Source: an uncultured euryarchaeote | Lineage (GTDB): Archaea; Thermoplasmatota; Thermoplasmata; UBA10834 | Reading direction: 5' to 3' | Length of the DNA stretch: 11,666 bases | Assembly: GCA_937872085.1 (NCBI GenBank) | Contig: CALMQK010000208.1 | Span: 1 to 11,666, forward strand | Shown: piece after piece, positions 1 through 6,212 of the stretch | Position numbering within the stretch: position 1 is the first letter of the stretch | How the letters are laid out: every line of letters begins with the position of its first letter | Translations under genes and position numbers: made by a program | The notes under the pieces: generated by a model | What the model saw: only the letters and a program-made list of their open reading frames with translations | Told to the model about the DNA's origin: nothing | The model's database searches: none

Positions 1-374
1 TCATCATCATGTCCGTGGGAGTAGGGCTCATCATATTCGTCGCCGTGGCGGACCGGGAGCAGGAGCTCGCGTGCATAATGGCTCGCGGGTCCTCGGGCTC
101 GCAGATGCGGAGGATACTCATGGGCGAGTCGATCACTCTTATGATCCTGGGCCTCTCAGTGGGCGCGATCGTCGGCCTGATTTCTGCCTACCTGTTCAAC
201 ACCCTCACGATGCCGGGCTCAGGAGGAGTCGTGCCTCATAGGATGTTGTTCACATTCGTCACCTGGGCGATGGTGCTGGTAGCCGCAGCGTCGCTGGTCA
301 TCGCAGCGCTGCTCGCGACGGCTCGAGCAGGTAAGATCAGATTAGCTGAAGTCCTAAGGATACGAGGTGGTTGA
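1..374 (+). CDS. ABC transporter permease, FtsX/MacB type (3' end only)
   Basis: This is the C-terminal part of a permease whose start lies before the window; the frame is open from base 3. About 123 residues are visible. They begin at the end of one membrane segment and continue with a charged cytoplasmic stretch (DREQELACIMARGSS, then QMRRILMGES). Two more hydrophobic segments follow, near residues 44-66 and 80-107 counted from the first visible Met. The order, helix then basic coupling segment then two helices ending shortly before the stop, is typical of the FtsX-like domain of MacB/LolCE-type exporters. The ATPase gene follows with no real gap, so the two should be co-transcribed and form one transporter. 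The substrate cannot be told; relatives move lipoproteins, peptides or drugs, or drive mechanical work across the membrane. Confidence 0.85.
   Translation, partial: IIMSVGVGLIIFVAVADREQELACIMARGSSGSQMRRILMGESITLMILGLSVGAIVGLISAYLFNTLTMPGSGGVVPHRMLFTFVTWAMVLVAAASLVIAALLATARAGKIRLAEVLRIRGG
364..369 (+). promoter_or_regulatory. Ribosome-binding site deciding the ABC ATPase start
   Basis: GAGGTG matches the archaeal Shine-Dalgarno core. It sits 6 bases before a TTG at 376. A GTG inside the motif (367) also opens the frame, but its only possible site is a weak AGGA at 357-360. I therefore prefer 376. Confidence 0.5.
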
Positions 375-375
375 G

Positions 376-1113
376 TTGGCGGACATCGTCATAAAGGACC
401 TAATCAAGGTGTACAAGACCGGAAAGTCGGAAGTCATCGCGCTACGCGGACTGGACTGCAAGATAAACAGCGGCGAGATCCTGGCGATCATGGGTCCGTC
501 GGGATGTGGAAAGACAACTCTGCTCAACATACTGGGCGGGCTCGACAGGCCCACGGCCGGATCCGTCATGCTCGACGGCTCCAACCTCGTGGACCTGAGC
601 GATGCGGACCTGGTCAAGCACCGGCGGGAGAAGGTCGGCATCGTCTTCCAGTTCTTCAACCTCGTTCCAACGCTGACGGCTAGGGAGAACATCGAGCTGC
701 CGATGAGACTCGCGTCCAAGGGCGGCAAGGAGATGAAGGAGCGGACCACGGAGCTCCTCAAACTGATCGACATGGAGCCACGGGCCAACCACAAGCCGGA
801 CGAGCTTTCGGGAGGAGAGCAGCAGAGGATAGGTCTCGCAACGGCCTTGGCGAACGATCCGCCCGTGATCCTGGCGGACGAGCCCACCGGGGAGCTTGAC
901 ACGGTGACCGGACAGCAGATACTGCACCTGTTCAAGAGGCTGAAGGACGAGTACAAGAAGACGATCGTGATCGTGACGCACGATCAGCGCATCGGCCAGA
1001 TCGCCGACAGGGTCATGACGATCGTTGACGGGAAGATAACTGGGGAGGTCTCAGGGGAGGAGTTCTCCAGGAAGATAGCCGATACTAGCCGATCACAACT
1101 CGGCCTTTCTTGA
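376..1113 (+). CDS. ABC transporter ATP-binding protein, MacB/LolD type
   Basis: This cytoplasmic ATPase would power the permease encoded just upstream. From the TTG at 376 it has 245 residues, normal for the family. All nucleotide-binding elements are present: Walker A GPSGCGKT (40-47), the Q-loop glutamine in FQFFNL (about 92), signature LSGGEQQR (144-151), Walker B VILADE (164-169) followed by the D-loop GELD, and the switch histidine in VTHD (about 202). The sequence EPTGELDTVTG resembles the LolD/MacB/FtsE group rather than importers. The upstream permease stop (372-374) is one base from this start, or overlaps it by 8 bases if the GTG at 367 is used, so translation is probably coupled. 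Its last 29 bases overlap the 3' end of the minus-strand coiled-coil gene. The substrate is unknown. Confidence 0.95.
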   Translation: MADIVIKDLIKVYKTGKSEVIALRGLDCKINSGEILAIMGPSGCGKTTLLNILGGLDRPTAGSVMLDGSNLVDLSDADLVKHRREKVGIVFQFFNLVPTLTARENIELPMRLASKGGKEMKERTTELLKLIDMEPRANHKPDELSGGEQQRIGLATALANDPPVILADEPTGELDTVTGQQILHLFKRLKDEYKKTIVIVTHDQRIGQIADRVMTIVDGKITGEVSGEEFSRKIADTSRSQLGLS

Positions 1114-1981
1114 ACAACAGCTCCAACGCTTCGTCGGCGGCCCTGTCCTTCTTCGACTGATCGTCGAGGGCCCTCTTCACGGCCACGTTGACGTCCCGGA
1201 GGGCGTTCTTCTCCTCCACACGCTCCATCCGCTCTTCCTTCCGGGTCTCGATTATCTTCTCGCGCATCTCCGCGGCCTTCTCGTGGACCGCGTTGGCCTC
1301 CTCCCTCAGCTTCACGAATTCCGCGTGCTTCTTGTTCGCAGAGGCCACGAGCTGGGCGATGTCCTTGAAGATGGTCGATGCCTCCTCGTGGGCCTTGTGC
1401 TGCTCGTCGGAGAGTCGGACCACCTCCGCATGCTCCGTGTCCGCATGCCTGAAGAGGGAATCTATGCTCTGGTCCATGTCCCTGACCTCATGCTGGATCT
1501 TCTCCTGCTCGGCAAGGACATTCTTCATGCGCTCTACTTCATCGTGCTTCTTCTTGATGGTTTCAAGGAGTTCTCGCTCCTTGGGGATCGTCATGGGGAC
1601 TGTCTGTTGGCGGAGCTCAAGTAACCTCGCCTCCGCATCCATCGCCCTGATCTCGTCCTTGAGGCTTCTCGTGGAACCGCCATGCAGCTTCTTCTTGAAC
1701 TCGATCAGTTCCTTGGCCTTCGCTTGAAAATCATCCCTTTTCTTCTTGTGGACCCTCATCTGCATGACGAGCGCGTCCCTCTTGTCCCGGGCCGCGTCCA
1801 TCTGCTCCCGGAGCCCAATCTTGTGTTTGTTGAATGCGTCCCTCTCGGACCTCAGGACGGCCGCCTGATCGTTGATCTCGTCCCTCTTGTTAAGCAATGC
1901 CCTGAACTTCAGTTCCTGGTTCTGAATTTCGCTTATCTTCTTGGGCTGCATCTTCTTAGGCCGCATCTTCTTAGGTGGCAT
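1085..1981 (-). CDS. Coiled-coil protein, COG1340-like
   Basis: The product has 298 residues and is almost wholly helical and charged, with no signal peptide or membrane segment. Heptad-rich helix runs over about residues 16-98. A Gly/Ser break (HGGSTRS, 100-106) follows, then a second long helix over about 107-275. The segment around 121-142 (LELRQQTVPM, TIPKERELLE) and the end in LLFKKGR resemble archaeal proteins of COG1340, some of which are mislabelled phosphoserine phosphatase; no phosphatase motif is present. An SMC-like or cytoskeletal scaffold role would be a guess. The N-terminus carries three copies of a basic five-residue repeat (MPPKK, MRPKK, MQPKK), each beginning with Met, so starts at 1981, 1966 and 1951 are all possible. 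I keep 1981 because it best fits the upstream TATA-like box. The gene is single and converges on the ABC ATPase gene. Confidence 0.8.
   Translation of the reverse strand: MPPKKMRPKKMQPKKISEIQNQELKFRALLNKRDEINDQAAVLRSERDAFNKHKIGLREQMDAARDKRDALVMQMRVHKKKRDDFQAKAKELIEFKKKLHGGSTRSLKDEIRAMDAEARLLELRQQTVPMTIPKERELLETIKKKHDEVERMKNVLAEQEKIQHEVRDMDQSIDSLFRHADTEHAEVVRLSDEQHKAHEEASTIFKDIAQLVASANKKHAEFVKLREEANAVHEKAAEMREKIIETRKEERMERVEEKNALRDVNVAVKRALDDQSKKDRAADEALELLFKKGRVVIG
1937..1981 (-). repeat. Three 15-base tandem repeats at a gene start
   Basis: On the minus strand the unit ATGCNNCCYAAGAAG occurs three times head to tail (1981-1967, 1966-1952, 1951-1937). The copies differ at three positions. 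Each encodes Met-X-Pro-Lys-Lys and supplies its own in-frame ATG. Confidence 0.9.
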
Positions 1982-2025
1982 CCTATCTCGCCGTTCCCGT
2001 AGTACTGGCCGGTCATAAGACGGAG

Positions 2026-2037
2026 CCTATAAGAATC
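2026..2037 (-). promoter_or_regulatory. TATA-like promoter of the coiled-coil gene
   Basis: The minus strand reads TTCTTATAGG with purine-rich GAAATCAGAGGA just upstream, like a BRE plus TATA box. Initiation about 26 bases downstream would fall near 2005, giving a leader of roughly 20-25 bases. A second, weaker TTATGA lies at about 2012-2019. Confidence 0.45.
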
Positions 2038-2072
2038 CTCTGATTTCACCCTCTCACCGATTCAAGGCGAAC

Positions 2073-3143
2073 TCACTTGCATCGGCACAAGTCCAACGGT
2101 GTCCTGACACCCAGACCCGGCGCCTTTGACGCAATAAGGTGTCCATCGTCGAATTCCAACCCAGATGATGGATCGTCGACGATGTTGAAGTGCGAGTCAA
2201 GATCTGCAAAGACCACGTTTTCCGAGCTCAGCGCGAAATGCAGGCCTGCAGCGATGGACACCTGAATCTCGCCCATGCAACCGACCATCGTCTTCACATC
2301 AGCGGCCTCGGCCAACCGGTTGATCATGACCGCATCATGTATCCCGGCGCTCTTCATCAGCTTGATGTTGATCATGTCAGCGATTCCCTCGCGTGCGATC
2401 TTCCTTGCATCGAGCACGGACTTGACGCATTCGTCCGCCATGATCGGGATGTCGGAGGCTTCCGTCACCTTCTTCAGGCCAGCGTAGTCCTGCGCCTTCA
2501 CTGGCTGCTCGATGACCGCGATATCGTAGGCCTTCATCGTTTCGCAGAACCTGATGGCCTGCTCGACGGTGTACCCCTGGTTCGCGTCGACCCTGAGGTG
2601 CACCCCCGGCCCTACGGCCTCGCGGACGGCACCTACTCTCTTGATGTCCTCCTCGAGGTCGAGCCCGACCTTTATCTTGAGCGCCCTGAAGCCAGCCTTG
2701 TAATGCTTCAGCGCCTTTTGGACCGTGGTCTCCTTCGACTCAATGCCAATGGTCATGTCGGTGATGATCCTGTCCCGGGTGCCACCGAGCCATTCATAGA
2801 GAGGTTTCTTGTCGCGCTTGCTTAGGAGGTCGAAGAGAGCGATATCGACCGCGGCCTTTGCCGCGGTGTTCCCCTCGGCTATGGAATCCAACCGTTGGTG
2901 GACCTTGACCAGATCGTCCTCCTCGGTGCCCACGATCTTCTTCGGGACCTTAGAGAGGAACGCTTCCACCGATTGTCTGGTCTCCTTCGTGACGTCCGTC
3001 GGGTTGCCGTTGCCCACGCCAAAGTCGTCCCCTGAAATGATTTTCACCACGATGTTCTCCTCGACATCCGATGAACCGGTCGCGATCCTGAACGTGCTCG
3101 TCCGCTTGTTGACAAATGTCCTGAATTCGATGGAGTCGATCAT
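2073..3143 (-). CDS. Dipeptide epimerase-like enolase-superfamily enzyme
   Basis: This predicted cytoplasmic Mg-dependent enzyme has 356 residues, like the L-Ala-D/L-Glu epimerases (YcjG/YkfB group). An N-terminal capping domain (about 1-125) precedes a TIM barrel. The catalytic set is intact: KIK acid/base lysines K156 and K158; metal ligands D186 (in RVDAN), E212 (in IEQP) and D237 (in MADE); and the opposing lysine K261 (in NIKLMK). A DLD motif (314-316) matches the aspartates that hold the dipeptide amino group in known dipeptide epimerases, which favours that role over muconate cycloisomerase or o-succinylbenzoate synthase. The exact dipeptide cannot be read from sequence. The start is fixed by an ATGA overlap with the upstream DUF89 gene and a strong GGGGTGA site; a longer frame to 3221 runs back inside that gene and is rejected. 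Confidence 0.85.
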   Translation of the reverse strand: MIDSIEFRTFVNKRTSTFRIATGSSDVEENIVVKIISGDDFGVGNGNPTDVTKETRQSVEAFLSKVPKKIVGTEEDDLVKVHQRLDSIAEGNTAAKAAVDIALFDLLSKRDKKPLYEWLGGTRDRIITDMTIGIESKETTVQKALKHYKAGFRALKIKVGLDLEEDIKRVGAVREAVGPGVHLRVDANQGYTVEQAIRFCETMKAYDIAVIEQPVKAQDYAGLKKVTEASDIPIMADECVKSVLDARKIAREGIADMINIKLMKSAGIHDAVMINRLAEAADVKTMVGCMGEIQVSIAAGLHFALSSENVVFADLDSHFNIVDDPSSGLEFDDGHLIASKAPGLGVRTPLDLCRCK

Positions 3144-4021
3144 CGCCTCACCCCTTTCTCGAAGAGCTTCACCGCGTTTATGTCCTTCTTCAGCCCCATC
3201 GCGTTCGCCACTGGACTGCACTTGGTCCTGAGGAGATAGGCGATCGGTGCCAGATCGGTCTCGGAGAGCGATTCGAAGTTCGCCATGCCCTTTGCCACGA
3301 TGAGGTCCGCGTCCTCCAGCAACTTCCCGAACTTCCCTCGGATCGAGTCGAGGTCGATCCCCACCGCGAATCCCGGCGCCTCGACAATCTCGTCCACGAT
3401 ATTCTCCATACCGAGGCCTTCGATGTCCTTGCGCGTGGCATCGGTCAAGATGGCGTCCTCCTTCACGACCAGCGTCAGGTGGACATCGGACTTCTTCAGC
3501 TCCTTGAGGGCAAGCCTGTCGAGGACGATCTCCCCGCAGTTGTCTCCCAGGTAGACCACCGTCTCCGCCTTCTTGAGAAGCCTTTTGATCCTGGGGGTGT
3601 CGTCATGACCGAGGCCCTCTTGCAGAAGGCCCTTGAACTGCTTCCTGAGCATCTCTGGATCGTCAAATCCAGTGCCTATCCCGAAATCCAGGACATTCCC
3701 CACGACAGCACACAGGAAAGCGTCTCTCAGAGGATCCTTCGATCTCTTGACGAATCTCTCGGCAGATGGGTAGATGTCCAATGCGACGTCGTTGCTCCTC
3801 TTCTTGAGCCTCGCGTATGGGTCCTTCGATCGCAGGATCTTGTAGGTCTCCCTATGGACCTGGGTCGCCACATCTGCTGAGCAGCAATCGTTGTTGAAGA
3901 GTTCTCCAAGCATCTTGGACGCGTTCTTGACCGCCTTGACAGACGTCCGGTCGTCGACCTCCTCGGCCTCGAATAGGACCCTCCTGATCAGACAGGGCAC
4001 GCACTCCGGAGTCATCCGCAT
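3140..4021 (-). CDS. DUF89 family metal-dependent phosphatase (damage-control type)
   Basis: The product has 293 residues, the size of archaeal DUF89 proteins. It begins with the family signature TPECVPCL, whose CxxC cysteines are C7 and C10. The active-site elements are visible: GDNCGE (149-154), whose D150 and N151 correspond to metal ligands in DUF89 structures; KEDAILTDAT (177-186) with D184; and KGMANFE (224-230). An AVVGNVLDFG segment lies near 105-114. DUF89 enzymes are Mn/Co/Ni-dependent phosphatases, several of which remove damaged or overflow sugar phosphates; the substrate of this archaeal subgroup is uncertain. The frame extends to 4111, but the family alignment starts at the Met at 4021, which has GAGGT four bases upstream. 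The gene is first in an operon with the dipeptide epimerase. Confidence 0.88.
   Translation of the reverse strand: MRMTPECVPCLIRRVLFEAEEVDDRTSVKAVKNASKMLGELFNNDCCSADVATQVHRETYKILRSKDPYARLKKRSNDVALDIYPSAERFVKRSKDPLRDAFLCAVVGNVLDFGIGTGFDDPEMLRKQFKGLLQEGLGHDDTPRIKRLLKKAETVVYLGDNCGEIVLDRLALKELKKSDVHLTLVVKEDAILTDATRKDIEGLGMENIVDEIVEAPGFAVGIDLDSIRGKFGKLLEDADLIVAKGMANFESLSETDLAPIAYLLRTKCSPVANAMGLKKDINAVKLFEKGVRR
3148..3154 (-). promoter_or_regulatory. Ribosome-binding site of the epimerase gene
   Basis: GGGGTGA on the minus strand lies 4 bases before the ATG at 3143, inside the last codons of the DUF89 gene. With the ATGA stop/start overlap it indicates translational coupling and decides the start. 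Confidence 0.75.
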
Positions 4022-4048
4022 GGCAACCTCGTGAATCCTGGTCCACGC

Positions 4049-4058
4049 ATATAATTTA
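4049..4058 (-). promoter_or_regulatory. TATA-like box between divergent genes (DUF89 side)
   Basis: The minus strand reads TAAATTATAT. Initiation about 26 bases on would be near 4027, leaving only some 6 bases before the ATG at 4021 and truncating the GAGGT site. A second minus-strand candidate, GTTTATCAAA (4085-4094), would give a leader of about 43 bases that keeps the site. I cannot choose between them. Confidence 0.4.
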
Positions 4059-4084
4059 CACTTAGGTACAATGGGGACTCGTGG

Positions 4085-4094
4085 TTTGATAAAC
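4085..4094 (+). promoter_or_regulatory. TATA-like box between divergent genes (GNAT side)
   Basis: TTTGATAAAC on the plus strand would place initiation near 4115, with a leader of about 33 bases that includes the ribosome-binding site. The element is nearly palindromic and could serve either strand. The whole divergent gap is 126 bases (4022-4147). Confidence 0.35.
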
Positions 4095-4136
4095 ACGTAC
4101 CCCGTTTCCATCGTACGAAGCAGTCGATCTGCCCAA

Positions 4137-4144
4137 GGAGGGTG
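4137..4144 (+). promoter_or_regulatory. Ribosome-binding site deciding the GNAT start
   Basis: GGAGGGTG is a strong Shine-Dalgarno match; its GGAGG core ends 6 bases before the ATG at 4148. The GTG at 4142 lies within the motif and so is not the start. Confidence 0.75.
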
Positions 4145-4147
4145 CGA

Positions 4148-5107
4148 ATGGCGGTCGTGATCCGGAACATGAAGGTGGAGGACCTGGTCGATGTCAAAGG
4201 AGTCGATCTGGTCTGCTGGAACGACCTCATGGAGAAGAGTTACGGCCTGAAGATGAAGCTCTCCGCAAGGACGGACGAAGGCCTGCTCTCATTCCTCCAC
4301 TCGGACATGGGAGGCGCCTTCGTGGCAGCCGAGGAATATGCCGGGGTCGTCGGCCTCGTCTTCTCGCATGTCTGGGGCGCGACCGGCTGGGGGGGGCCAC
4401 TGTCCATCCTTCCTTCGTACCAGTCGAAGGGACTGGGAAAGGAGCTCCTGAAGCACTCGCTCAGGTACCTCGAGGACCAGCAGTGCGTGGATATCGGGCT
4501 CGAGACGATGCCCGAGAACGCCACGAACCTGGGCATGTACATGAAGGTCGGACTCAGGAACGAAGGTCTAGTGGTCATCTTCGCGAAGAAGCTGGAGAAG
4601 CACGAGCTCGAGGACGAGCCGAGCGGGAACGTTTCCGTCGAGAGGTTCTCCGAATCGTCCGTCCAGGATCACATGAAGTCTCAGATCAGGTCGATATCCA
4701 GCGCGCTGAGGCTCGGGCTCGACTACACCAAGGAGGTGGAGCTTACCCAGAAGTTCTCGGTCGGAGATACCATCATGGCCACATCCGATGGCAAGGTGGC
4801 GGGGTTCAGCATCGTCCACACGGTCCCGAAACGGATGAACAAGCCGGCCGCGGGGATACGAGTTCTTGCCGTGGACCCCAAGGCCAAAGGCGATGTGCTC
4901 GGACCGCTCCTCGCGGCATCGGAGCTCTTGGCGGCCGACGCGGGGATGAGCGAGATTTCCGTCGCCGTTCCCGCGACCTGCAGGCGTGCGATAGATTCGG
5001 TATTCTCTCGCGGCTATGTCGTCATCCACAGCTTCGAGCGGCTCATGTGGATGGGCAGCTCGGGGATGAGCGACAGGACCTACAACCTCTGCTCGTGGTC
5101 CGGATAA
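4148..5107 (+). CDS. GNAT family N-acetyltransferase, two tandem domains
   Basis: The product has 319 residues, about twice the length of a single GNAT domain. The first domain (about 3-150) has the acetyl-CoA pyrophosphate-binding motif QSKGLGKEL (92-100) after the beta strand GPLSILPS, then ETMPENATNLGMYMKVGLR, the usual beta5/alpha4 region. The second domain (about 161-319) keeps the strand pattern (TIMATSDGKVAGFSIVHT, then IRVLAVDP), but the loop PKAKGDVLGPLL departs from Q/R-x-x-G-x-G/A, so it may bind CoA poorly. It ends in YNLCSWSG. The acceptor (amine, amino acid, protein N-terminus or antibiotic) cannot be read from sequence. The gene stands alone on the plus strand, divergent from the DUF89-epimerase operon and ending 4 bases before the convergent top6A stop. 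Confidence 0.85.
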   Translation: MAVVIRNMKVEDLVDVKGVDLVCWNDLMEKSYGLKMKLSARTDEGLLSFLHSDMGGAFVAAEEYAGVVGLVFSHVWGATGWGGPLSILPSYQSKGLGKELLKHSLRYLEDQQCVDIGLETMPENATNLGMYMKVGLRNEGLVVIFAKKLEKHELEDEPSGNVSVERFSESSVQDHMKSQIRSISSALRLGLDYTKEVELTQKFSVGDTIMATSDGKVAGFSIVHTVPKRMNKPAAGIRVLAVDPKAKGDVLGPLLAASELLAADAGMSEISVAVPATCRRAIDSVFSRGYVVIHSFERLMWMGSSGMSDRTYNLCSWSG

Positions 5108-5111
5108 GGGA

Positions 5112-6212
5112 TCACTTCATCATGCCGATCTCGGACAACTTCTCGGGCAGGTAAGTGTCGGTGACATAATCCAGGCCGTACTTGGCGAGCGCCTGCTGCT
5201 CCGCCTTCTTCCCGATCTCGAGCATGAGGTCGATCTCGTGCTTCCAGAACCCGTCGTTGAACCTGGGGTCGGTCTTCTCGGCGTTCAGCGCTTGGATGTC
5301 CTTGTCGTTCAGCTTGTCCGTGGGTAGATCGTAGTTCAGGATGTCCGAGGCTGTGATTCCGATGAACTCGGCCGTCGGCGTGGCCAGGTACTCGGACAGG
5401 TGTGCGGTCTTGATGGCGCCGTAGGCAAGCGAGGCGTGGATCCTGAAGCTCCAGGGGTCGCCATCGACGAACGTGCAGACGGGGAGCTTCATCTCCTCGT
5501 TGATCCTCTTGATGAACCTCCTTGTGCTCCTCGCGGGCTGGCCCTTGAGGTGCACGAGGACCGCGTGCGCGTCCTCGTCGAACTTGTTCTCGACCAGCCT
5601 GTCGAACATACCACCGGTCTCGATGGCTATCAAGAAGTCCGCGTCGCAGTCGAGGAACTCTATCTTGTCCTTCTCGACATTGTACGGGATGCCATACCCG
5701 GAATCGCCGACATCGTCCCGGCAGTTTATCTTCTTCATCTTCCCCTTACGGTCGAGCTCCTGGATCGTGACGTTCCCGATGACCCTCGCTCCGTCCTCCT
5801 CGGGCCTCAGCTTGAAGTCCTCCCTCATGCACTGCGTGATTATCTCGAGGTCCTCCGCGAGCATGTTGGACTCGTCCTGGGCGTTGAACTTCCCCTTCGC
5901 CCAGCCCTCGGATATGTAGTACATCTCTCTCAAGGTGGAGCTCTTCTCCTCCTTGATCATCCCCTCGATGAACTCGAGCATGTAGGTGGTCCTGAGGAGC
6001 ATCTGGGCGCCCGTGAGCTTCTTGGCCGAACGCGCTCCCATGGCCTTCCCGTACTTCCACACGGCCGCCTTGGGGTCGAACCTGATGTTGCTCTTGGTCC
6101 TGAGCGGGATCATCATCTTCGGTATCTTGCCGTCGTCGATCTGGTCGTAGATGCTCCCAGCGATGTCCGTGAGCTTGTTCACGGCCCTCTGGTGGCGCTC
6201 CTCATTCTTCAT
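5112..6212 (-). CDS. top6A: DNA topoisomerase VI subunit A
   Basis: This is the DNA-cleaving subunit of the archaeal type IIB topoisomerase, which makes and rejoins double-strand breaks as an A2B2 complex; it is homologous to eukaryotic Spo11. It has 366 residues, full length. The winged-helix CAP domain carries [10 protein letters not shown], in which Y99, the second tyrosine, is the expected nucleophile by analogy with Spo11. The Toprim domain has the acidic residues E198 (in IAIETGG) and D250/D252 (in FVDGDPW), which bind Mg. The ATG at 6212 follows GGAGGTG (6220-6226) at 7 bases and overlaps the end of top6B by 11 bases, so the two subunits are translated together. Its 3' end lies 4 bases from the convergent GNAT gene. 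Confidence 0.97.
   Translation of the reverse strand: MKNEERHQRAVNKLTDIAGSIYDQIDDGKIPKMMIPLRTKSNIRFDPKAAVWKYGKAMGARSAKKLTGAQMLLRTTYMLEFIEGMIKEEKSSTLREMYYISEGWAKGKFNAQDESNMLAEDLEIITQCMREDFKLRPEEDGARVIGNVTIQELDRKGKMKKINCRDDVGDSGYGIPYNVEKDKIEFLDCDADFLIAIETGGMFDRLVENKFDEDAHAVLVHLKGQPARSTRRFIKRINEEMKLPVCTFVDGDPWSFRIHASLAYGAIKTAHLSEYLATPTAEFIGITASDILNYDLPTDKLNDKDIQALNAEKTDPRFNDGFWKHEIDLMLEIGKKAEQQALAKYGLDYVTDTYLPEKLSEIGMMK

Noticed and set aside
354..981. Minus-strand open frames (200 and 179 codons) over the ABC ATPase
   Set aside because: The plus-strand frame has every ABC ATPase motif; these are its antisense shadows.
1085..1981. Calling the coiled-coil protein a phosphoserine phosphatase, as some relatives are labelled
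   Set aside because: No HAD-type DxDxT motif or other catalytic signature is present; the protein is coiled coil throughout.
3144..3221. Longer start of the dipeptide epimerase
   Set aside because: The extra 26 residues overlap the DUF89 gene and are Gly/Arg/Glu-rich; the ATGA junction with a strong ribosome-binding site marks the real start.
4022..4111. Longer start of the DUF89 protein
   Set aside because: The family begins at the TPECVPC segment, and the Met at 4021 has its own ribosome-binding site; the extra 30 residues look like translated promoter DNA.
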